Below are positions 21,404 through 32,029 of a DNA stretch of 64,000 nt, in pieces. The stretch is from Prosopocoilus inquinatus (Eukaryota; Arthropoda; Insecta; Coleoptera; Lucanidae). Both the position numbers and the translations under genes were made by a program. The notes below the pieces were generated by a model that had not been told where the DNA came from, searched no databases, and saw nothing but the letters and a program-made list of their open reading frames with translations. Numbering within the stretch: the stretch's first letter is position 1; every line of letters begins with the position of its first letter. The DNA is taken from assembly GCA_036172665.1 (NCBI GenBank), contig CM069872.1, positions 37,248,101 through 37,312,100 on the forward strand, read 5' to 3'.

Positions 21404-23074
21404 GGTCAGTTAGGTGATTATGGAAATAATCAATAAAAAAATTAACTAAATTTTTTTCTTTTTGCTTTTTCTTATGGGTTGATAGTTTCGAACTAGAACT
21501 ACGTAAACGAATTCTGGATCAAATGTTTTAACTTAGCTAACGAAACGAATTCATTTTTCCGATAATTTGGTGCCTTATCTATTTGAATTTGCACACTATT
21601 CTGAATAATCTGAGGGAAGATAGGGTATCCAATTCCAATGGGAAATCATGCAAAAACCAACGGAAGGTCAAATAGAAATCATTCAAATTAGGGCGGAATA
21701 ACGACGAGGGGTTGAAGTAACATCACCAGTTGTAATATTCACATTGATGGTTGGTTTGGTATTTATTATTACCCTTACACCAGGACAATCAAATGCTAAA
21801 GAATGCGATGAAGAAGATAAATTAAAAATATGAGTTGCATTGGAGTATCATTTTAGTAAGCAATCTTCACAATCTTCGTAGTGTCCGTTAAGAGGCGTTG
21901 AAGTGCATTAACTGGAAAGCTTCTTTTCAGAAAACGCAACAGATGAAGTAGATCCGGTTGCCGAGTGCGCGTCGCTCCCATTTACCGACAAAAATTAATA
22001 ACGTGTATTCGATACTCTGAAGTGTAGGCTTAACGAGTGAATTCTGAATAGAAATCGGTGATAAATGATTCGCGCACTTTCCTTTGTTGAGTAACAAAAT
22101 CGGAGGCCCCGCTCACGCCGTAATTGAGACGGCCTGAAAAAGCACAATTCCGCGCCCGGAAATTTCCGGCATTTCGTTCGGTGCAATAAGCACAAATAGC
22201 GGCAAATTCACGCGATTCATTTTTTTTTAAGAAATCCGGGCCGAAATCGGGAACGTGTGTCAGTTTCGTTTTCGAGAGTTCGGTGACTAATCTCCGAGAT
22301 TCACAAGGGGGAAAAGTTTCCTGGCAGTTCCTATAAATTATTTGAAGATAATTGAATCCGGGGAAGTTTTATGCGGATTACGATTGCACGGGCATGCTTT
22401 GCAGTTACTTTCTAATTGCGTTTAATTTGTTTTATTGCAAAACAATTTGTTTCGGAACAATGTACATACATTGGATTAACAAATTATCTTTTCCCGGTAT
22501 TTAATCTGATAAACAAAAATATTGAGAAGAAGGTGTCATTTTTTTTTTAATATAAACCGTGGATATTATACTGGGTGTTTACAAAACATTCACACAATTT
22601 CTTACAACGTGTTATTGGGACCTACTACGTCAATCATTTCTGGTGGACACCGGCAAGTCGACGTATTTCTTTGAAAGCCTGTTAGTAGAGCTCACTTGCC
22701 TCATTGCTTTATTTGTATAATGCATATTATGGTCAAATTAATTGAAAACGCTCTACCAACACGTCCTTGAAGGAATGCGTCAACTTACCAATCACTCTAT
22801 ATGTATAAATGATTAATTAGGACAATAGTAACAAAACTAAACCCAAACAACACCCTTGAAACCAATTCCACTAAGAGAATTTTTAAAATGTCAATACAAA
22901 CGTACTTTTACATACATACAAGTGTCCGAGGTTGGCAACAAAAAGATCTCTACATTAGTACATTTTTATGTTTGATAGCTTACAAACGTGATTCAGTAAT
23001 TTATTATTTCCGCCGAACTGTCAGACGTTGTGCTGTCCCTCGTGTTTACTGCAGTAAAAATAACATAGACTGCG
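21404..23074. other. Unassigned stretch
   Basis: The part from 21950 to 22350 is somewhat GC-richer. A 66-codon minus frame (21995-22195) there shows no motif. ACTGGGTGTTTACAAAAC near 22570 resembles a transposon end, but no partner was identified. Confidence 0.4.
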
Positions 23075-23198
23075 GTAAGTGAACGGTTGAAGTTGTCAGA
23101 CCAAATCACGTGATCATTTTTCTCAATTGCTGATTGGTCAGATGGTTTAGCCAGACCGTTGTCTTAACGATTTTGTGCAATTTGACCGCTCACTTAAC
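23075..23198. mobile_element. 124-bp MITE
   Basis: GTAAGTGAACGGTTGAAGTT at the left pairs imperfectly with AATTTGACCGCTCACTTAAC at the right. A second internal inverted pair involves CTGATTGGTCAGA. No coding capacity. Confidence 0.6.
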
Positions 23199-23807
23199 TT
23201 GGCAATAACCAAAACATAACCTTCTTTTGACAAATTAAAACCGGATATGGAATTGATCATGATAGGCAATTATTCAATCATTCCACCTTAAATTAAATAT
23301 TGCTAACTCAGGACAGTTGACACTGACCACCCAGTACATTTAGTCTGAAATGTAACCACTGATAATCTAAAAAGAGGAATTATTTTAAAGTTTTTTTATT
23401 AGTGTAAATGTGATCATAGTTATATAATTAATTTGTCAAATTAATACCGCTACTATAGCAACTGTTTCCTGAAACACCCATTTTCATTAAAGTATTGTAA
23501 GTGTCCCCATTTTTTATGTCTCCCGTGATACCTATTAGCTTCATGTTTAGTAAATAATGGAAATTACAGGTAATTAGATTCCATCATCCTCGGCATAAAC
23601 TCGTATTTCAGTAAATAGATAATAAATTTGTTTAATTTTTGGTGAATGCGCCGGTATTTTCCATAATTTACGCGGGAATATTTGAAATTGGTTTATGTAA
23701 CTTTCTCGCTCTAAAACAAGAAAGTCTTATGCAGTACTCAACCATTAATTATAAATAAAATTTAATTATTTACCTTGACTTACTTACTTACGATCTTAGT
23801 TCTTTAG

Positions 23808-23995
23808 CTGTAATCTGAGTAAATAGTGAGAAAACCCCTCGACCACATTAATTCACTGAAAGCGAATACGTATTTCGGTAACGAAGTTACCATCTTCAGC
23901 GCTAAACTGAATTAATGTGGTCGAGGGGTTTTCTCACTATTTATTTGGATTACAGCCACAGGTTTTGTGTTGCTTTGTGATTACTGTAATCTGAG
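23808..23995 (-). mobile_element. PLE-like hammerhead mini-element, 12-bp target duplications
   Basis: CTGTAATCTGAG occurs at 23808-23819 and 23984-23995, bounding a 164-bp insert. Within it nearly perfect inverted arms (23807-23855 and 23908-23956, about 46 of 49 pairs) enclose a 52-nt loop that is essentially one hammerhead. A 27-nt tail precedes the right target duplication. Arms running slightly into the target duplication suggest microhomology at insertion. The plan (inverted part, ribozyme, forward part, tail) matches PLE terminal repeats. No coding sequence; movement would need enzymes in trans. Confidence 0.8.
23858..23907 (-). ncRNA. Hammerhead ribozyme with very long helix I
   Basis: Minus strand: AGCG/CGCT helix I (23900-23903 with 23861-23864), CTGAAGA (23893-23899), helix II GGTAAC/GTTACC with a TTC loop, GAAA (23873-23876), and helix III formed by TACGTA with an AT pair. 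The position-17 base is T, which the NUH rule allows. Beyond a small internal loop helix I continues into the 49-bp inverted arms. Confidence 0.85.
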
Positions 23996-24681
23996 ATTAA
24001 GAAAAAGCAATGCGGAAGACGGATTTGTTATGTTTCTCTTTTACTTCAGTTACGTATTACTAAATAGAAGCTAAAACTATGAATAGAGAAGAAGAAGACT
24101 AGGTAAATGTTCCCATAATTTTTTATCTTATTTTATTTATTGTTTAATTTAAATACAAATTATAAAATAGAAGTAACCCATTGCACCACATTACACCACT
24201 CTTAAATATTCTAAATGAAAAAGCACCTTTGCCGTAAAGAGGAAGGATTCCTTGAATAATCCAAACATAGACTCATACTAACGGAGCATAATGATCAATA
24301 CTGTTGTTTTAAATTATTTGAACAACTCCCCCAAGTTATGAAGGACCTTATTTAATGTAATAATATACAATACACAATAAGATGCTTAGAGCGGCTTGTT
24401 TTTAGTGTGTGATTCCTATTCATTTCGTGAATATTTCAAATACAGTAGAATCTCTGATTCCACTTAATATCGTTTTGTAAGTGTTATGTATTATGTGCTA
24501 TACTACTCGTACATACTTTACTTAACTTTTCAACATTTCTTTGTCCATTTATAATTCTGTACACATGTATCATGAAATAAATAAATTACTTATTTACTTA
24601 TTATTTATAATAGTAATAATAATCAATTTATTAAGAACAAAAATAAATACAATTATTTAATTTAATATATTATACTCCTAT

Positions 24682-24952
24682 TATTTTACTTTTAAAAACT
24701 TAATTGAAATTAACCTCCGCCCACAATAATTTTTATATCCGTAGATAGGTATTTCGGCAGCTCCGATGATTTTGTCAGTGTGATTAGGTTGTTTTTACAC
24801 ATTTTTTGTGCTTTTAAGTTGGTAGCGTACTGAAGATGGCAGCTTAGCTGCCGAAATACGTATCTACGGATACAAAAATTATTTTGGGCGGAGGTTATTT
24901 TCAATTATCTCTTAAACCACAATCTCCTTTACTATTTTAGTTTTAAAAACTT
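24682..24952 (+). mobile_element. PLE-like hammerhead mini-element, about 20-bp target duplications
   Basis: TATTTTACTTTTAAAAACTT (24682-24701) recurs at 24933-24952 with one mismatch. The 231-bp insert has 61-bp inverted arms (24702-24762 and 24846-24906), a loop carrying the 5' half of a hammerhead, and a 26-nt tail ending CTCCTTTAC. Arms and tail match the element at 14011-15670. The minus-strand frame across it is a by-product. Confidence 0.8.
24823..24873 (+). ncRNA. Hammerhead ribozyme
   Basis: Helix I CGTA (24826-24829) with TACG (24865-24868) and an outer GTA/TAC, CTGAAGA (24830-24836), helix II GGCAGC/GCTGCC with TTA loop, GAAA (24853-24856), self-paired TACGTA, and cleavage triplet ATC ending at 24864. 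All core positions are intact. Confidence 0.88.
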
Positions 24953-25740
24953 TCTAATTTATTATTGTTAGATAAAATATAGAGTGTGACAAGCATGAGA
25001 ACCAAGTCGCTATTTTTTTAAAGATAAGTGGTGCTCTAAATAATAACAATAATACTATTAATTAAACCCCGAAAGGTTGCTACAACATAGCAATTACAAA
25101 CCAAAATTTACAAAAATAGCAGTAAATAAATTTGGGTTAATGGACTTTGGCTCAGATTGGTCTCAATGAGCCATCTATTCTTGAATGCTAAAGCCCCGCA
25201 ATAAATAAATAAAACAATACTAGGCCAACTAAATAAATTAACTTAAATTATACTAACTCCTAAGAAAATATATTACAGAGAAAAATAAAGCGGAAAAGAA
25301 AGAAGAGAAAGAATGAAAGAACATGAAAAATGGAAAGAAGGGAGAAGAAGGAATTTTGAATTTAACCAGACATCTGCCACTCCCATACACAGTTTTTATA
25401 AACTCTGATTTACTTTTGAACATTTCGGCCAGGGAGTTCCAAAACACTGAAATGGAATATGAGAGGGATTTAGTGAATTTTGCAGTATTATGTGAAGGTA
25501 TAGTAAGAATATTTTTTAGGCAAATATTAATGTTATGGACATTCGTGCGAAAAGAGATTTTATTATAAAGATAAGGTGGCGTTTCCTCTTAATAATCTTG
25601 ATGTACAAATCAGCAGAATGAAAACGCCGACGATTATACATATTTCACCAATTACAATCACATAAACGATATGTTACGTGCTCATATTTTCTAGTACCGT
25701 ATGTAACTCTGAGACACGCATTCTAAATACGTTGTATACG
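24953..25740. other. AT-rich spacer
   Basis: Two overlapping short frames on opposite strands at 25253-25568 sit in a purine-rich (GAAAGAA) run. No gene is supported. Confidence 0.5.
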
Positions 25741-25929
25741 TAAAGCCGCGTACAGACTTGAATGTGCATGTGGTGAGTCGAGACGAATGCACATGCATAT
25801 GCATGTTAACTCGAGTTGTACACTCGATTGACGTGCGTTGAAAAATGTTCATATAAACGCATGCATGTTGTCTCAGTGTGCTCAGTGTCTTCGTGAGGGA
25901 CAGTAATCGTGTAATCAGCGGCTGAAATA

Positions 25930-26163
25930 AAAAATTGCAGAACAAGTAATAATAGCAGGAGCTGCATTTTTCGTCATTCCAGAGTTATTGAAAAAGAAGA
26001 AAAAGGATAAACCAAGACGATGGTGGATGACACAAATGTACACCAAGAGAGAATATTATGGTGGTCTCCTCTTCTCCAAGGTTTGCTTCTTGAAGAACCA
26101 TCTGGGCATTTTAAGAATTTTGTTAGAATGGCTTCCGAAGATTTTGTAGTGTACCTACTTACC
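25930..26163 (+). pseudogene. Harbinger transposase N-terminal fragment
   Basis: The plus frame shows KKKKKDKPRRWWMTQMYT and KREYYGG, then after a +1 shift EEPSGHFKNFVRMASEDF. This follows the R.WW...R...GG...E....F.N..RM....F pattern at the N-terminus of PIF/Harbinger nucleases. The frameshift sits near 26061-26070. The sequence stops where the deletion joins the MADF remnant, so no DDE residues remain. It is non-functional and only informative for family assignment. Confidence 0.7.
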
Positions 26164-26400
26164 TTTTCCAGTTCCAACCGTTTTCCTGCCTTTGCTTTTT
26201 TGGGCACGAAAAGATCCCAGCAAACTTATCATTTTTTGCTTAACGCCATTTACATCTCTATTAATTTTTTCTGCTATCTCGTTCTAAGCGTCTGTTTTTT
26301 TTTGTTTTGAATAATGGAAAGGATGCTTGGCCTCCCACAAAACCGGATATTGTTCATAATAATCAATTAATTGAAGGCAGTCGTCATTTGACCATTCCAT
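26163..26400 (-). pseudogene. MADF-domain accessory protein of Harbinger, first exon
   Basis: From the ATG at 26398-26400 the minus strand reads MEWSNDDCLQLIDYYEQYPV and then LWEAKHPFHYSKQKKTDA, the classic MADF pattern (W....LI..YE..P.LW...HP.Y.....K..A). The codon after DA is TAG where the domain normally has Trp. The frame then continues to GKGK and a splice-donor-like GTAAGTAG. In Harbinger elements this second protein helps bring the transposase to DNA. The stop and loss of later exons make it a pseudogene. Confidence 0.75.
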
Positions 26401-26721
26401 CGTAGCGAGAATAAACCTTTATTAACAAATAAATAACCGATAGGTCCTGAAACCCTATTCAAACTGCAGAACATGCAGTCATATGATATAAATGGATTGT
26501 GCATGTTCAAACGCGTCCAAACTGAGCGCACATGCACAATATATTTCCTTTGAGCGGTACCAAAAGACCGACACGCTCGGGCTCGCATCATGTGCGTTCG
26601 CAGGGTCTCGCAAGATGCTAAGCAAGTGTTGAGTCGCTGCGAATATACAGTCCACACCGACGCATGCATGCGTATGCGCCTCGGCTCAACGCATGCACAT
26701 TCAAGTCTGTACGCAGCTTTA

Positions 26722-26958
26722 GATGTCAACCAAATCCAAGCAAGGACCTTATACAGTATCACAATAATCAAATCGAGATAGAATTACTGAGTTAGTCAAA
26801 AGTAATTTACTGTTTTTATTAAGTATGCAACGATTAGAATATAGAATTTTTAAAATAGAAAACGATTTTTGTAATAGTTTACTTACACGAAGTCTGAATT
26901 TTAACTCATTATCAGGGAAAAGAATTCAGGCCACTTATTCCGAGAACGGTACGAAAAT
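26722..26958. other. AT-rich spacer
   Basis: No supported feature. It may include the 3' end of the minus-strand LINE that follows. Confidence 0.4.
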
Positions 26959-27619
26959 TTAGTACTCGGACAGTATCAACCTTGCCCACAACGTGTGAAC
27001 GTTCGCATTGCACTTCTTCCCTTCCCACTCAATAATAATTCGATGCACCGCATCGGAGGCCGCAGAAAGGTGGCAGGAGTGAGCAGTACATTCAGCATAA
27101 AAAGTGTCCTGTTCATTATCAATCCATAGGCCAAGATTTTTGACAGATTGAGAAAACTGTAAAACTGAGTCATCAATTTTAATATTAAGTAAGTTAATTA
27201 AATTAGTTTTCTGTTTGTTACCAAAAATCATAACCGAAGATTTTGTACCGTTTGTTTTAAGATCATGACGTCTTGAAAGATTAACTAGAGCTTGTACATA
27301 TATCTGAATTTACATTAACATTAGTTTCAGCAACATCTCTAGCCTGAAAATGGTAATACAGATGACTGTCATCGGCATAAGTATGTAATTTACAATAACG
27401 CAGGCACTTATTAAATGATGACGTATATATAACGTAGAGTAAAGGACTGCAAATGCTGGCCTGAGGTACACATGAGGTTAAAGTTGGTACATCTGGTTTA
27501 GAGCCATTAGCAAGAACGCATTCTGATCTTCCTACCAAGTACTGCCTAAAGAAATTATTTGAAAAAATGTTAACATACACATGTAATGCACCTCTGACAA
27601 CGATAATGGAAGTTCTCAT
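26959..27619 (-). pseudogene. Non-LTR retrotransposon reverse transcriptase fragment
   Basis: Reading down the minus strand, 27619-27281 gives YLVGRSECVLANG, SICSPLLYVIYTSS and KLHTYADDSHLYYHF, the last being the catalytic YADD box. After a break, 27280-26959 gives KSSVMIFGNKQKTNL and SVKNLGLWID, the palm-to-thumb region. This order identifies a LINE reverse transcriptase of the jockey/CR1 type. The first half of the protein, including the endonuclease, is absent, and the reading frame is broken near 27281. Non-functional. Confidence 0.75.
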
Positions 27620-27849
27620 AATATTTTAATCCTCAGTTGCACCGGGATTTTAAGCGGAATTTAAAAATAATTGGTGTTTAGATTATGATTTTTATGAATA
27701 GTGAGTATAATGTCAATCACATTCTGAATGACAGTAAATTGACACTAAGACTTTATTAAATATCAATTAGAATATGAGTACTAGTATTGCTATATATAAC
27801 TGTATATCATATATTTATAAAAATTTAAACAAGAAATCCTCTGTAGCGA

Positions 27850-28978
27850 TCACGTTATGTGCCGTTGCAAAAGCTTTCGACTGCATCATAGTATTCTATT
27901 CGAAAAATTACACAATTAGGTTTCAGAAGTGTATTAGTCTGTTTATCTAACTTTACACGCAGAAAAGGCAAAATCAGACTTACTAAATGTTAATAACGGT
28001 GTTCCTCAGGGTTCAGTGCCGGGGCCACTTTTGTTCGAACTTTATATAAACGATATTATAATGTTAAAATTATCGGGTCATGTTTTGCTAACGATACTTC
28101 TATTAGCTGGTCAGCCGTAAACAACCATGACTTAAAACGTCAAATAAATGAAGTCTTGAATATTTTGCAAATATGATTCAATAGTAATTTTTTAAAGTTG
28201 TCGACAAAACTAAATTAATTCTGTTTAGGAATAACGAACCCTTAACTGTAGCTATAAATAATAGCTTTGTAAATCAAATTTCTGTATATAAATTCTTAGG
28301 GATTATTCTCGATAAGGGTTATTACATGGGCACATCATATACAAGATTTAACAATGACATTAGCTAAGGACTAATTCGCACAATTTTTTTTTAATCTCGG
28401 TCTTACATCAGCGCTACATCAGTATTCACTCAGTATTCGGATCTAAACTAAGATATGAAATTAGTTTTTGGGGCTTCGGGACTTATGAAAATATCAGCAA
28501 ATTTGTAATTCAAAAAAGAGCAATTATCAATAATTATTTGTAGAGCAGAACTTAACGCCCTTTGTCGTTCATTGTTTGTAAATTTACAACTCTTAACTGT
28601 TTTCTCGCTGCTTTTATTGGAAATATTAATTATCGTGTACAAAAATAAAAATTATCTTAAAATAAATTCGAATGTGCATAATTATTTTACCAGAAATAAT
28701 GTTTCTCGTTTCCTCACACTGCATACGTGAAACCATCTCCATTTTATATGAGTAGGATTTTTTTTAACAAGCTTCCTAATGAATTGCGTGAAATTCCTAA
28801 CGCAAACAAATTCCATATAAATTGAAAAGATTTCTCCTAAGTCAGGCATTTTACTCTGTGAATGAATTCATTACATTTAATTTTTCTTGTTGATTTGTTT
28901 AGTGATGTCTTAATTTTAAATTTTTAAATCTATATCCACAGCTGGTTTCAAGACAATAAATTATTGTTATTATTATTT
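27850..28978 (+). pseudogene. Second non-LTR retrotransposon fragment with 3' end
   Basis: The plus strand shows KAFDCI near 27870, VNNGVPQGSVPGPLLF near 28000, a catalytic box mutated to FAND (28084-28095; normally F/YADD), VYKFLGIILDKG near 28290 and FFNKLPNELREIPN near 28760. It ends in a TTATTATTATT-type tail at about 28960-28978, typical of CR1-like 3' ends. Frameshifts separate the blocks. The D-to-N change alone would abolish polymerase activity. Orientation and sequence differ from the fragment just upstream. Confidence 0.75.
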
Positions 28979-29389
28979 GATATTTTGTTGAATTTACGCG
29001 AAGTGTTATATTCTTAACACGACTTACATATAAAGTTCTACTTAAAATATGGGCGCATCTGTTCCATTTTTCATACTCGCCGTTGTACGTAAAATTTAGT
29101 ATCAAATTTAATTTCAATTCAATATTCTGTTTATTAAAACGTGCTATATTAAAAATTAATAAATTTATGAAACTAAATTATAATTAAAAGAGAATATGGT
29201 CATACTGAAAAAAAAAACTGTAATGTTTATCAGTAATAACACTACAGTGAATACGAAAATATTTATCAAATTATGGTCGCATTCAATTACGCGTTAACAC
29301 ATCAGTGAGGCGGAAATTAATTTCATTTTATTGTGTAAAATTTCTGCAAAATTCCCCGTAGCAAATTTCCCGACCCCTGGTGTAACAAA
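28979..29389. other. AT-rich spacer
   Basis: No supported feature. Confidence 0.5.
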
Positions 29390-30094
29390 TTGGCCGCAGT
29401 TTTACACCCATTTGCAATGCAAATCGCAGATGATCCTATTTTTACATCAAACCGTAAAAAAATTGCAAATTGCTTTCGCTCTGCCCTGAAAAAAGCGGAC
29501 CGTCGTCACGAGGTACTTGCGGTGCGAATTAGTTTCTTTCGACGGTTCGCGTCAATTAAGCGGACAGACGGACGGACACGATGATGACGAAGAGAAAAGA
29601 AATCTTTACGGTGTAAATTTGCGAGGGTTTTGCGAGAGTGTGCGTTCGATTGGCGGGGGTTTAAAGCGCGCAAAAGCGGTTCCGCTTGCCGTCAAAATTT
29701 ATTTAATTTTAGCTGGATTTTAGTGGCGGCCGTATATTATTAACCTGATTGTTTACGCAGGTCAATCATAAATTCATGGTTGGTATCACGCATAATGTTA
29801 TTAAACTGTTTTATTTCGTATCGGGGGCACGCTTTCAGTTTACGATAAAATAAATCATTCTTAGCCTCAAATTTCAGGAACTTTCCTGAGATTACACGTC
29901 GTTTCAGGGCACGACCCTTGACCGAAATAAAACGCCGTCGCCGCCGCCGCCGGCATAACTACCCAAACTACCGCTTATAGTGTAGGACTAGTTTGTACGT
30001 GTAAAGGAACGGCACGCAAGTTTCAGATTTTTCCCTGTTTTAAGACGCCGTCGCCGGCCGCAAGGTTCTTGTCGGATGAAGCTTTGGAACATAC
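29390..30094. other. GC-richer stretch beside a candidate first exon
   Basis: Composition rises, with a CGCCGTCGCCGCCGCCGCCG run at about 29935-29955 and CGCCGTCGCCGGCCGC at 30046-30061. Short frames on both strands are unsupported. If the exon at 30095-30176 is real, this would be the start of its intron. Confidence 0.35.
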
Positions 30095-30230
30095 CTAAAA
30101 AGTCGGCCGTCGTAGTGAACAACGTGAGCACCATTCCCAGAACTACGTACATCAAACGCGCGTGTAAAAGTGCCATGGAACTGGAAGCGTCTTACCAGTT
30201 CCGCTTCCGCATGCCGACTGACGCCAGCGT
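30095..30230 (-). CDS. Candidate first exon of a secreted protein, partial
   Basis: From the ATG at 30174-30176 the minus strand encodes MALLHARLMYVVLGMVLTLF and TTTADFLG, which has the shape of a signal peptide (hydrophobic stretch of about 15 residues, small residues after). It is followed at once by a splice-donor-like GTATGT (30094-30089). Upstream lies an arthropod initiator-like TCAGT (30221-30217) in a GC-rich context, so promoter, leader and signal exon would be compact. No downstream exon was recognised and the product cannot be named. Signal-like strings also arise by chance. Confidence 0.25.
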
Positions 30231-30888
30231 CGTGACGCTCCAAAGCTCGTGATAGAAGCGCCTGCGTGTTCTGACCGCAAAACTAATAGGGCTCTATGTC
30301 ATCAACAACTGTAGCAATCAAATATATCTTCTTATTAAATTTTATTATAACACACGACGACTCCAGGAATTAGATGGAAACGTCAAGACCCTGTTTTATT
30401 TCGACTAATTACCAACATTTATCTGTCCAGACGTTTCGAATTATTACACATATTTATTACGCTCTGCTTTGTTCAGATTTCTCATTTGCAAACGTGTTTC
30501 GCCGGCTCTAAATTGTATTCATATTTTAACAGAACTAACATTTCTAGTTTGTATTACATTACATTATTACAAGAAAATCTGTTTATTTGCACACTAAACG
30601 CATTATTATTTTGAGGACAATGGATAGTCTCATTAAACTTACATACACATAACAGAGTCATTTGCTGCATGATTTTAATTGTAACTTCGATAAAACTGAG
30701 ATGCTTTAACAAATTAGCTGTTTCGAATATTTTAACAAACATCTCTTGCAAATTTTGCAAAGATAAATACAGAGTAGGATAAGAAACATGTTGTCCTTTT
30801 GCAAAATTTACTTTAATTATAGGTAACTTCGATAAAACTGGAATGCCTTAAGAAATTAGTAGTTTTGAATTTTGAGCTTTATAAACAT
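30231..30888. other. AT-rich spacer
   Basis: The phrase AACTTCGATAAAACTG recurs at about 30683 and 30826 in similar contexts, a weak local duplication. No gene seen. Confidence 0.5.
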
Positions 30889-31092
30889 ACAATAGAGGAC
30901 AGCGATGCTTACGGGCGGCGTCCTCGAAAGCGCCACCCACCCTCTCGGTTGTTTCGGGGAAACGAAAATTCATTCGCAGAGAAGAGTCCGGCAAATAAAT
31001 ACTTAGTAAATACAATCCTCCCAGTTGCAACGTTTAACATGGTGGGAGTACACTTTCCCGCTATGAGCTGAGCTGTTTCGCTGATATAGGAT
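30889..31092. mobile_element. Short dispersed element, copy 1
   Basis: It aligns with 36612-36804: GACAGCGATGC, GGCG...CGAAAGC, GTTTCGGG, ATTCATTC and AATAAATAC blocks occur in the same order. The ends resemble inverted CTATATCAG/CTGATATAG, so it is probably a MITE of about 200 bp. Confidence 0.6.
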
Positions 31093-32029
31093 AACAAAAA
31101 TGTTGCATAAACGGGAAGCTTTCAATAATATAAAATCATAAATACTAATAAAAGGAGCTAAATTGCATTTTCTTTACATAAGAACTAAGTGAATGATACG
31201 TAATACGTAACAAATAAATAATATATGAAACTCGATAAAAATACAATTAAAACATGAGAAATTTTGAATCAATTTAAATTATTTAAATAATTTTACAATT
31301 GCAACTGATGCAATAATTTATTTATAGTATTTGCACAAAGCAGACATCAACGCAGCTGATGCCCGATTTATTCGTGAACATAAATACGTTTTTATTAGAA
31401 CATTTGCGAATAATTCGAAAGCGGAACATGACAGCGCCGCGTGTAATAAAAAATATTTCCTCCGCGGATGTGATGAACGTCCGCCAGTTTCATAACTAAC
31501 CTTTAGGACCCTGCGTTTCCAAAGGTTAACCGAAACAATTTAGCCTACTCGCTTTCTTCTCACAGCTTGATGACATTTAGCATTATGACTGTTATTAATC
31601 GAGCGCGGGGAAATAAACCCGCTAAATGCCACTTTTGCGGCAACGACACGTTTAGAATTTTTCTTTTTTTGAATCACCGCTTCGTTCAATAACAATTACT
31701 TTAAAGACTACTCCATTTCTTGATGATTTGATTAAATTTCTACAGTGATAATTTGAGACAAAAACACGTTCTATGTTCTTCAATATTTTTGATATAATTT
31801 AATTCTTCATATATTTTTGTTTATTTTTGTTCATACTGCTCTGTTATTTATCCTGAGATACGTACATTTTTGATAAGGCTCAAGACATCTCAAATATTAA
31901 ATTTCCAGTGTATCAAAAATTTATTACAGAACGTCGAAATCTGAAAAATATCATTTTAAGAATATTTTTAAATTTACAAATTTATTGCATCCATTTAGAA
32001 CATTTTAATTTTGAGATAATTTTCAGGAT
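31093..32029. other. AT-rich spacer
   Basis: No supported feature. The 110-codon plus frame at 31908-32240 runs into the antisense of the LINE below and is not real. Confidence 0.5.

Larger units (their letters stand above)
25741..26721. mobile_element. PIF/Harbinger element with internal deletion
   Basis: The ends TAAAGCCGCGTACAGACTTG plus AATGTGCATG and their complement are inverted repeats of about 30 bp. Inside are two convergent coding remnants typical of this superfamily: a DDE transposase N-terminus on plus and a MADF/Myb-like protein on minus. Their 3' parts, including the DDE catalytic domain, are missing, so an internal deletion joined them. GCATGC-rich subterminal repeats lie near 25780-25870 and 26580-26700. 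The usual 3-bp TWA target duplication is not evident. Confidence 0.8.

Noticed and set aside
22569..22810. Full MITE starting ACTGGGTGTTTACAAAAC
   Set aside because: The left end looks like a Tc1/mariner-type terminus, but no matching right end was found, so only the end is mentioned.
26367..26771. 134-codon minus-strand frame
   Set aside because: It spans the right terminal inverted repeat and subterminal repeats of the Harbinger element and runs in a different frame from the genuine MADF remnant.
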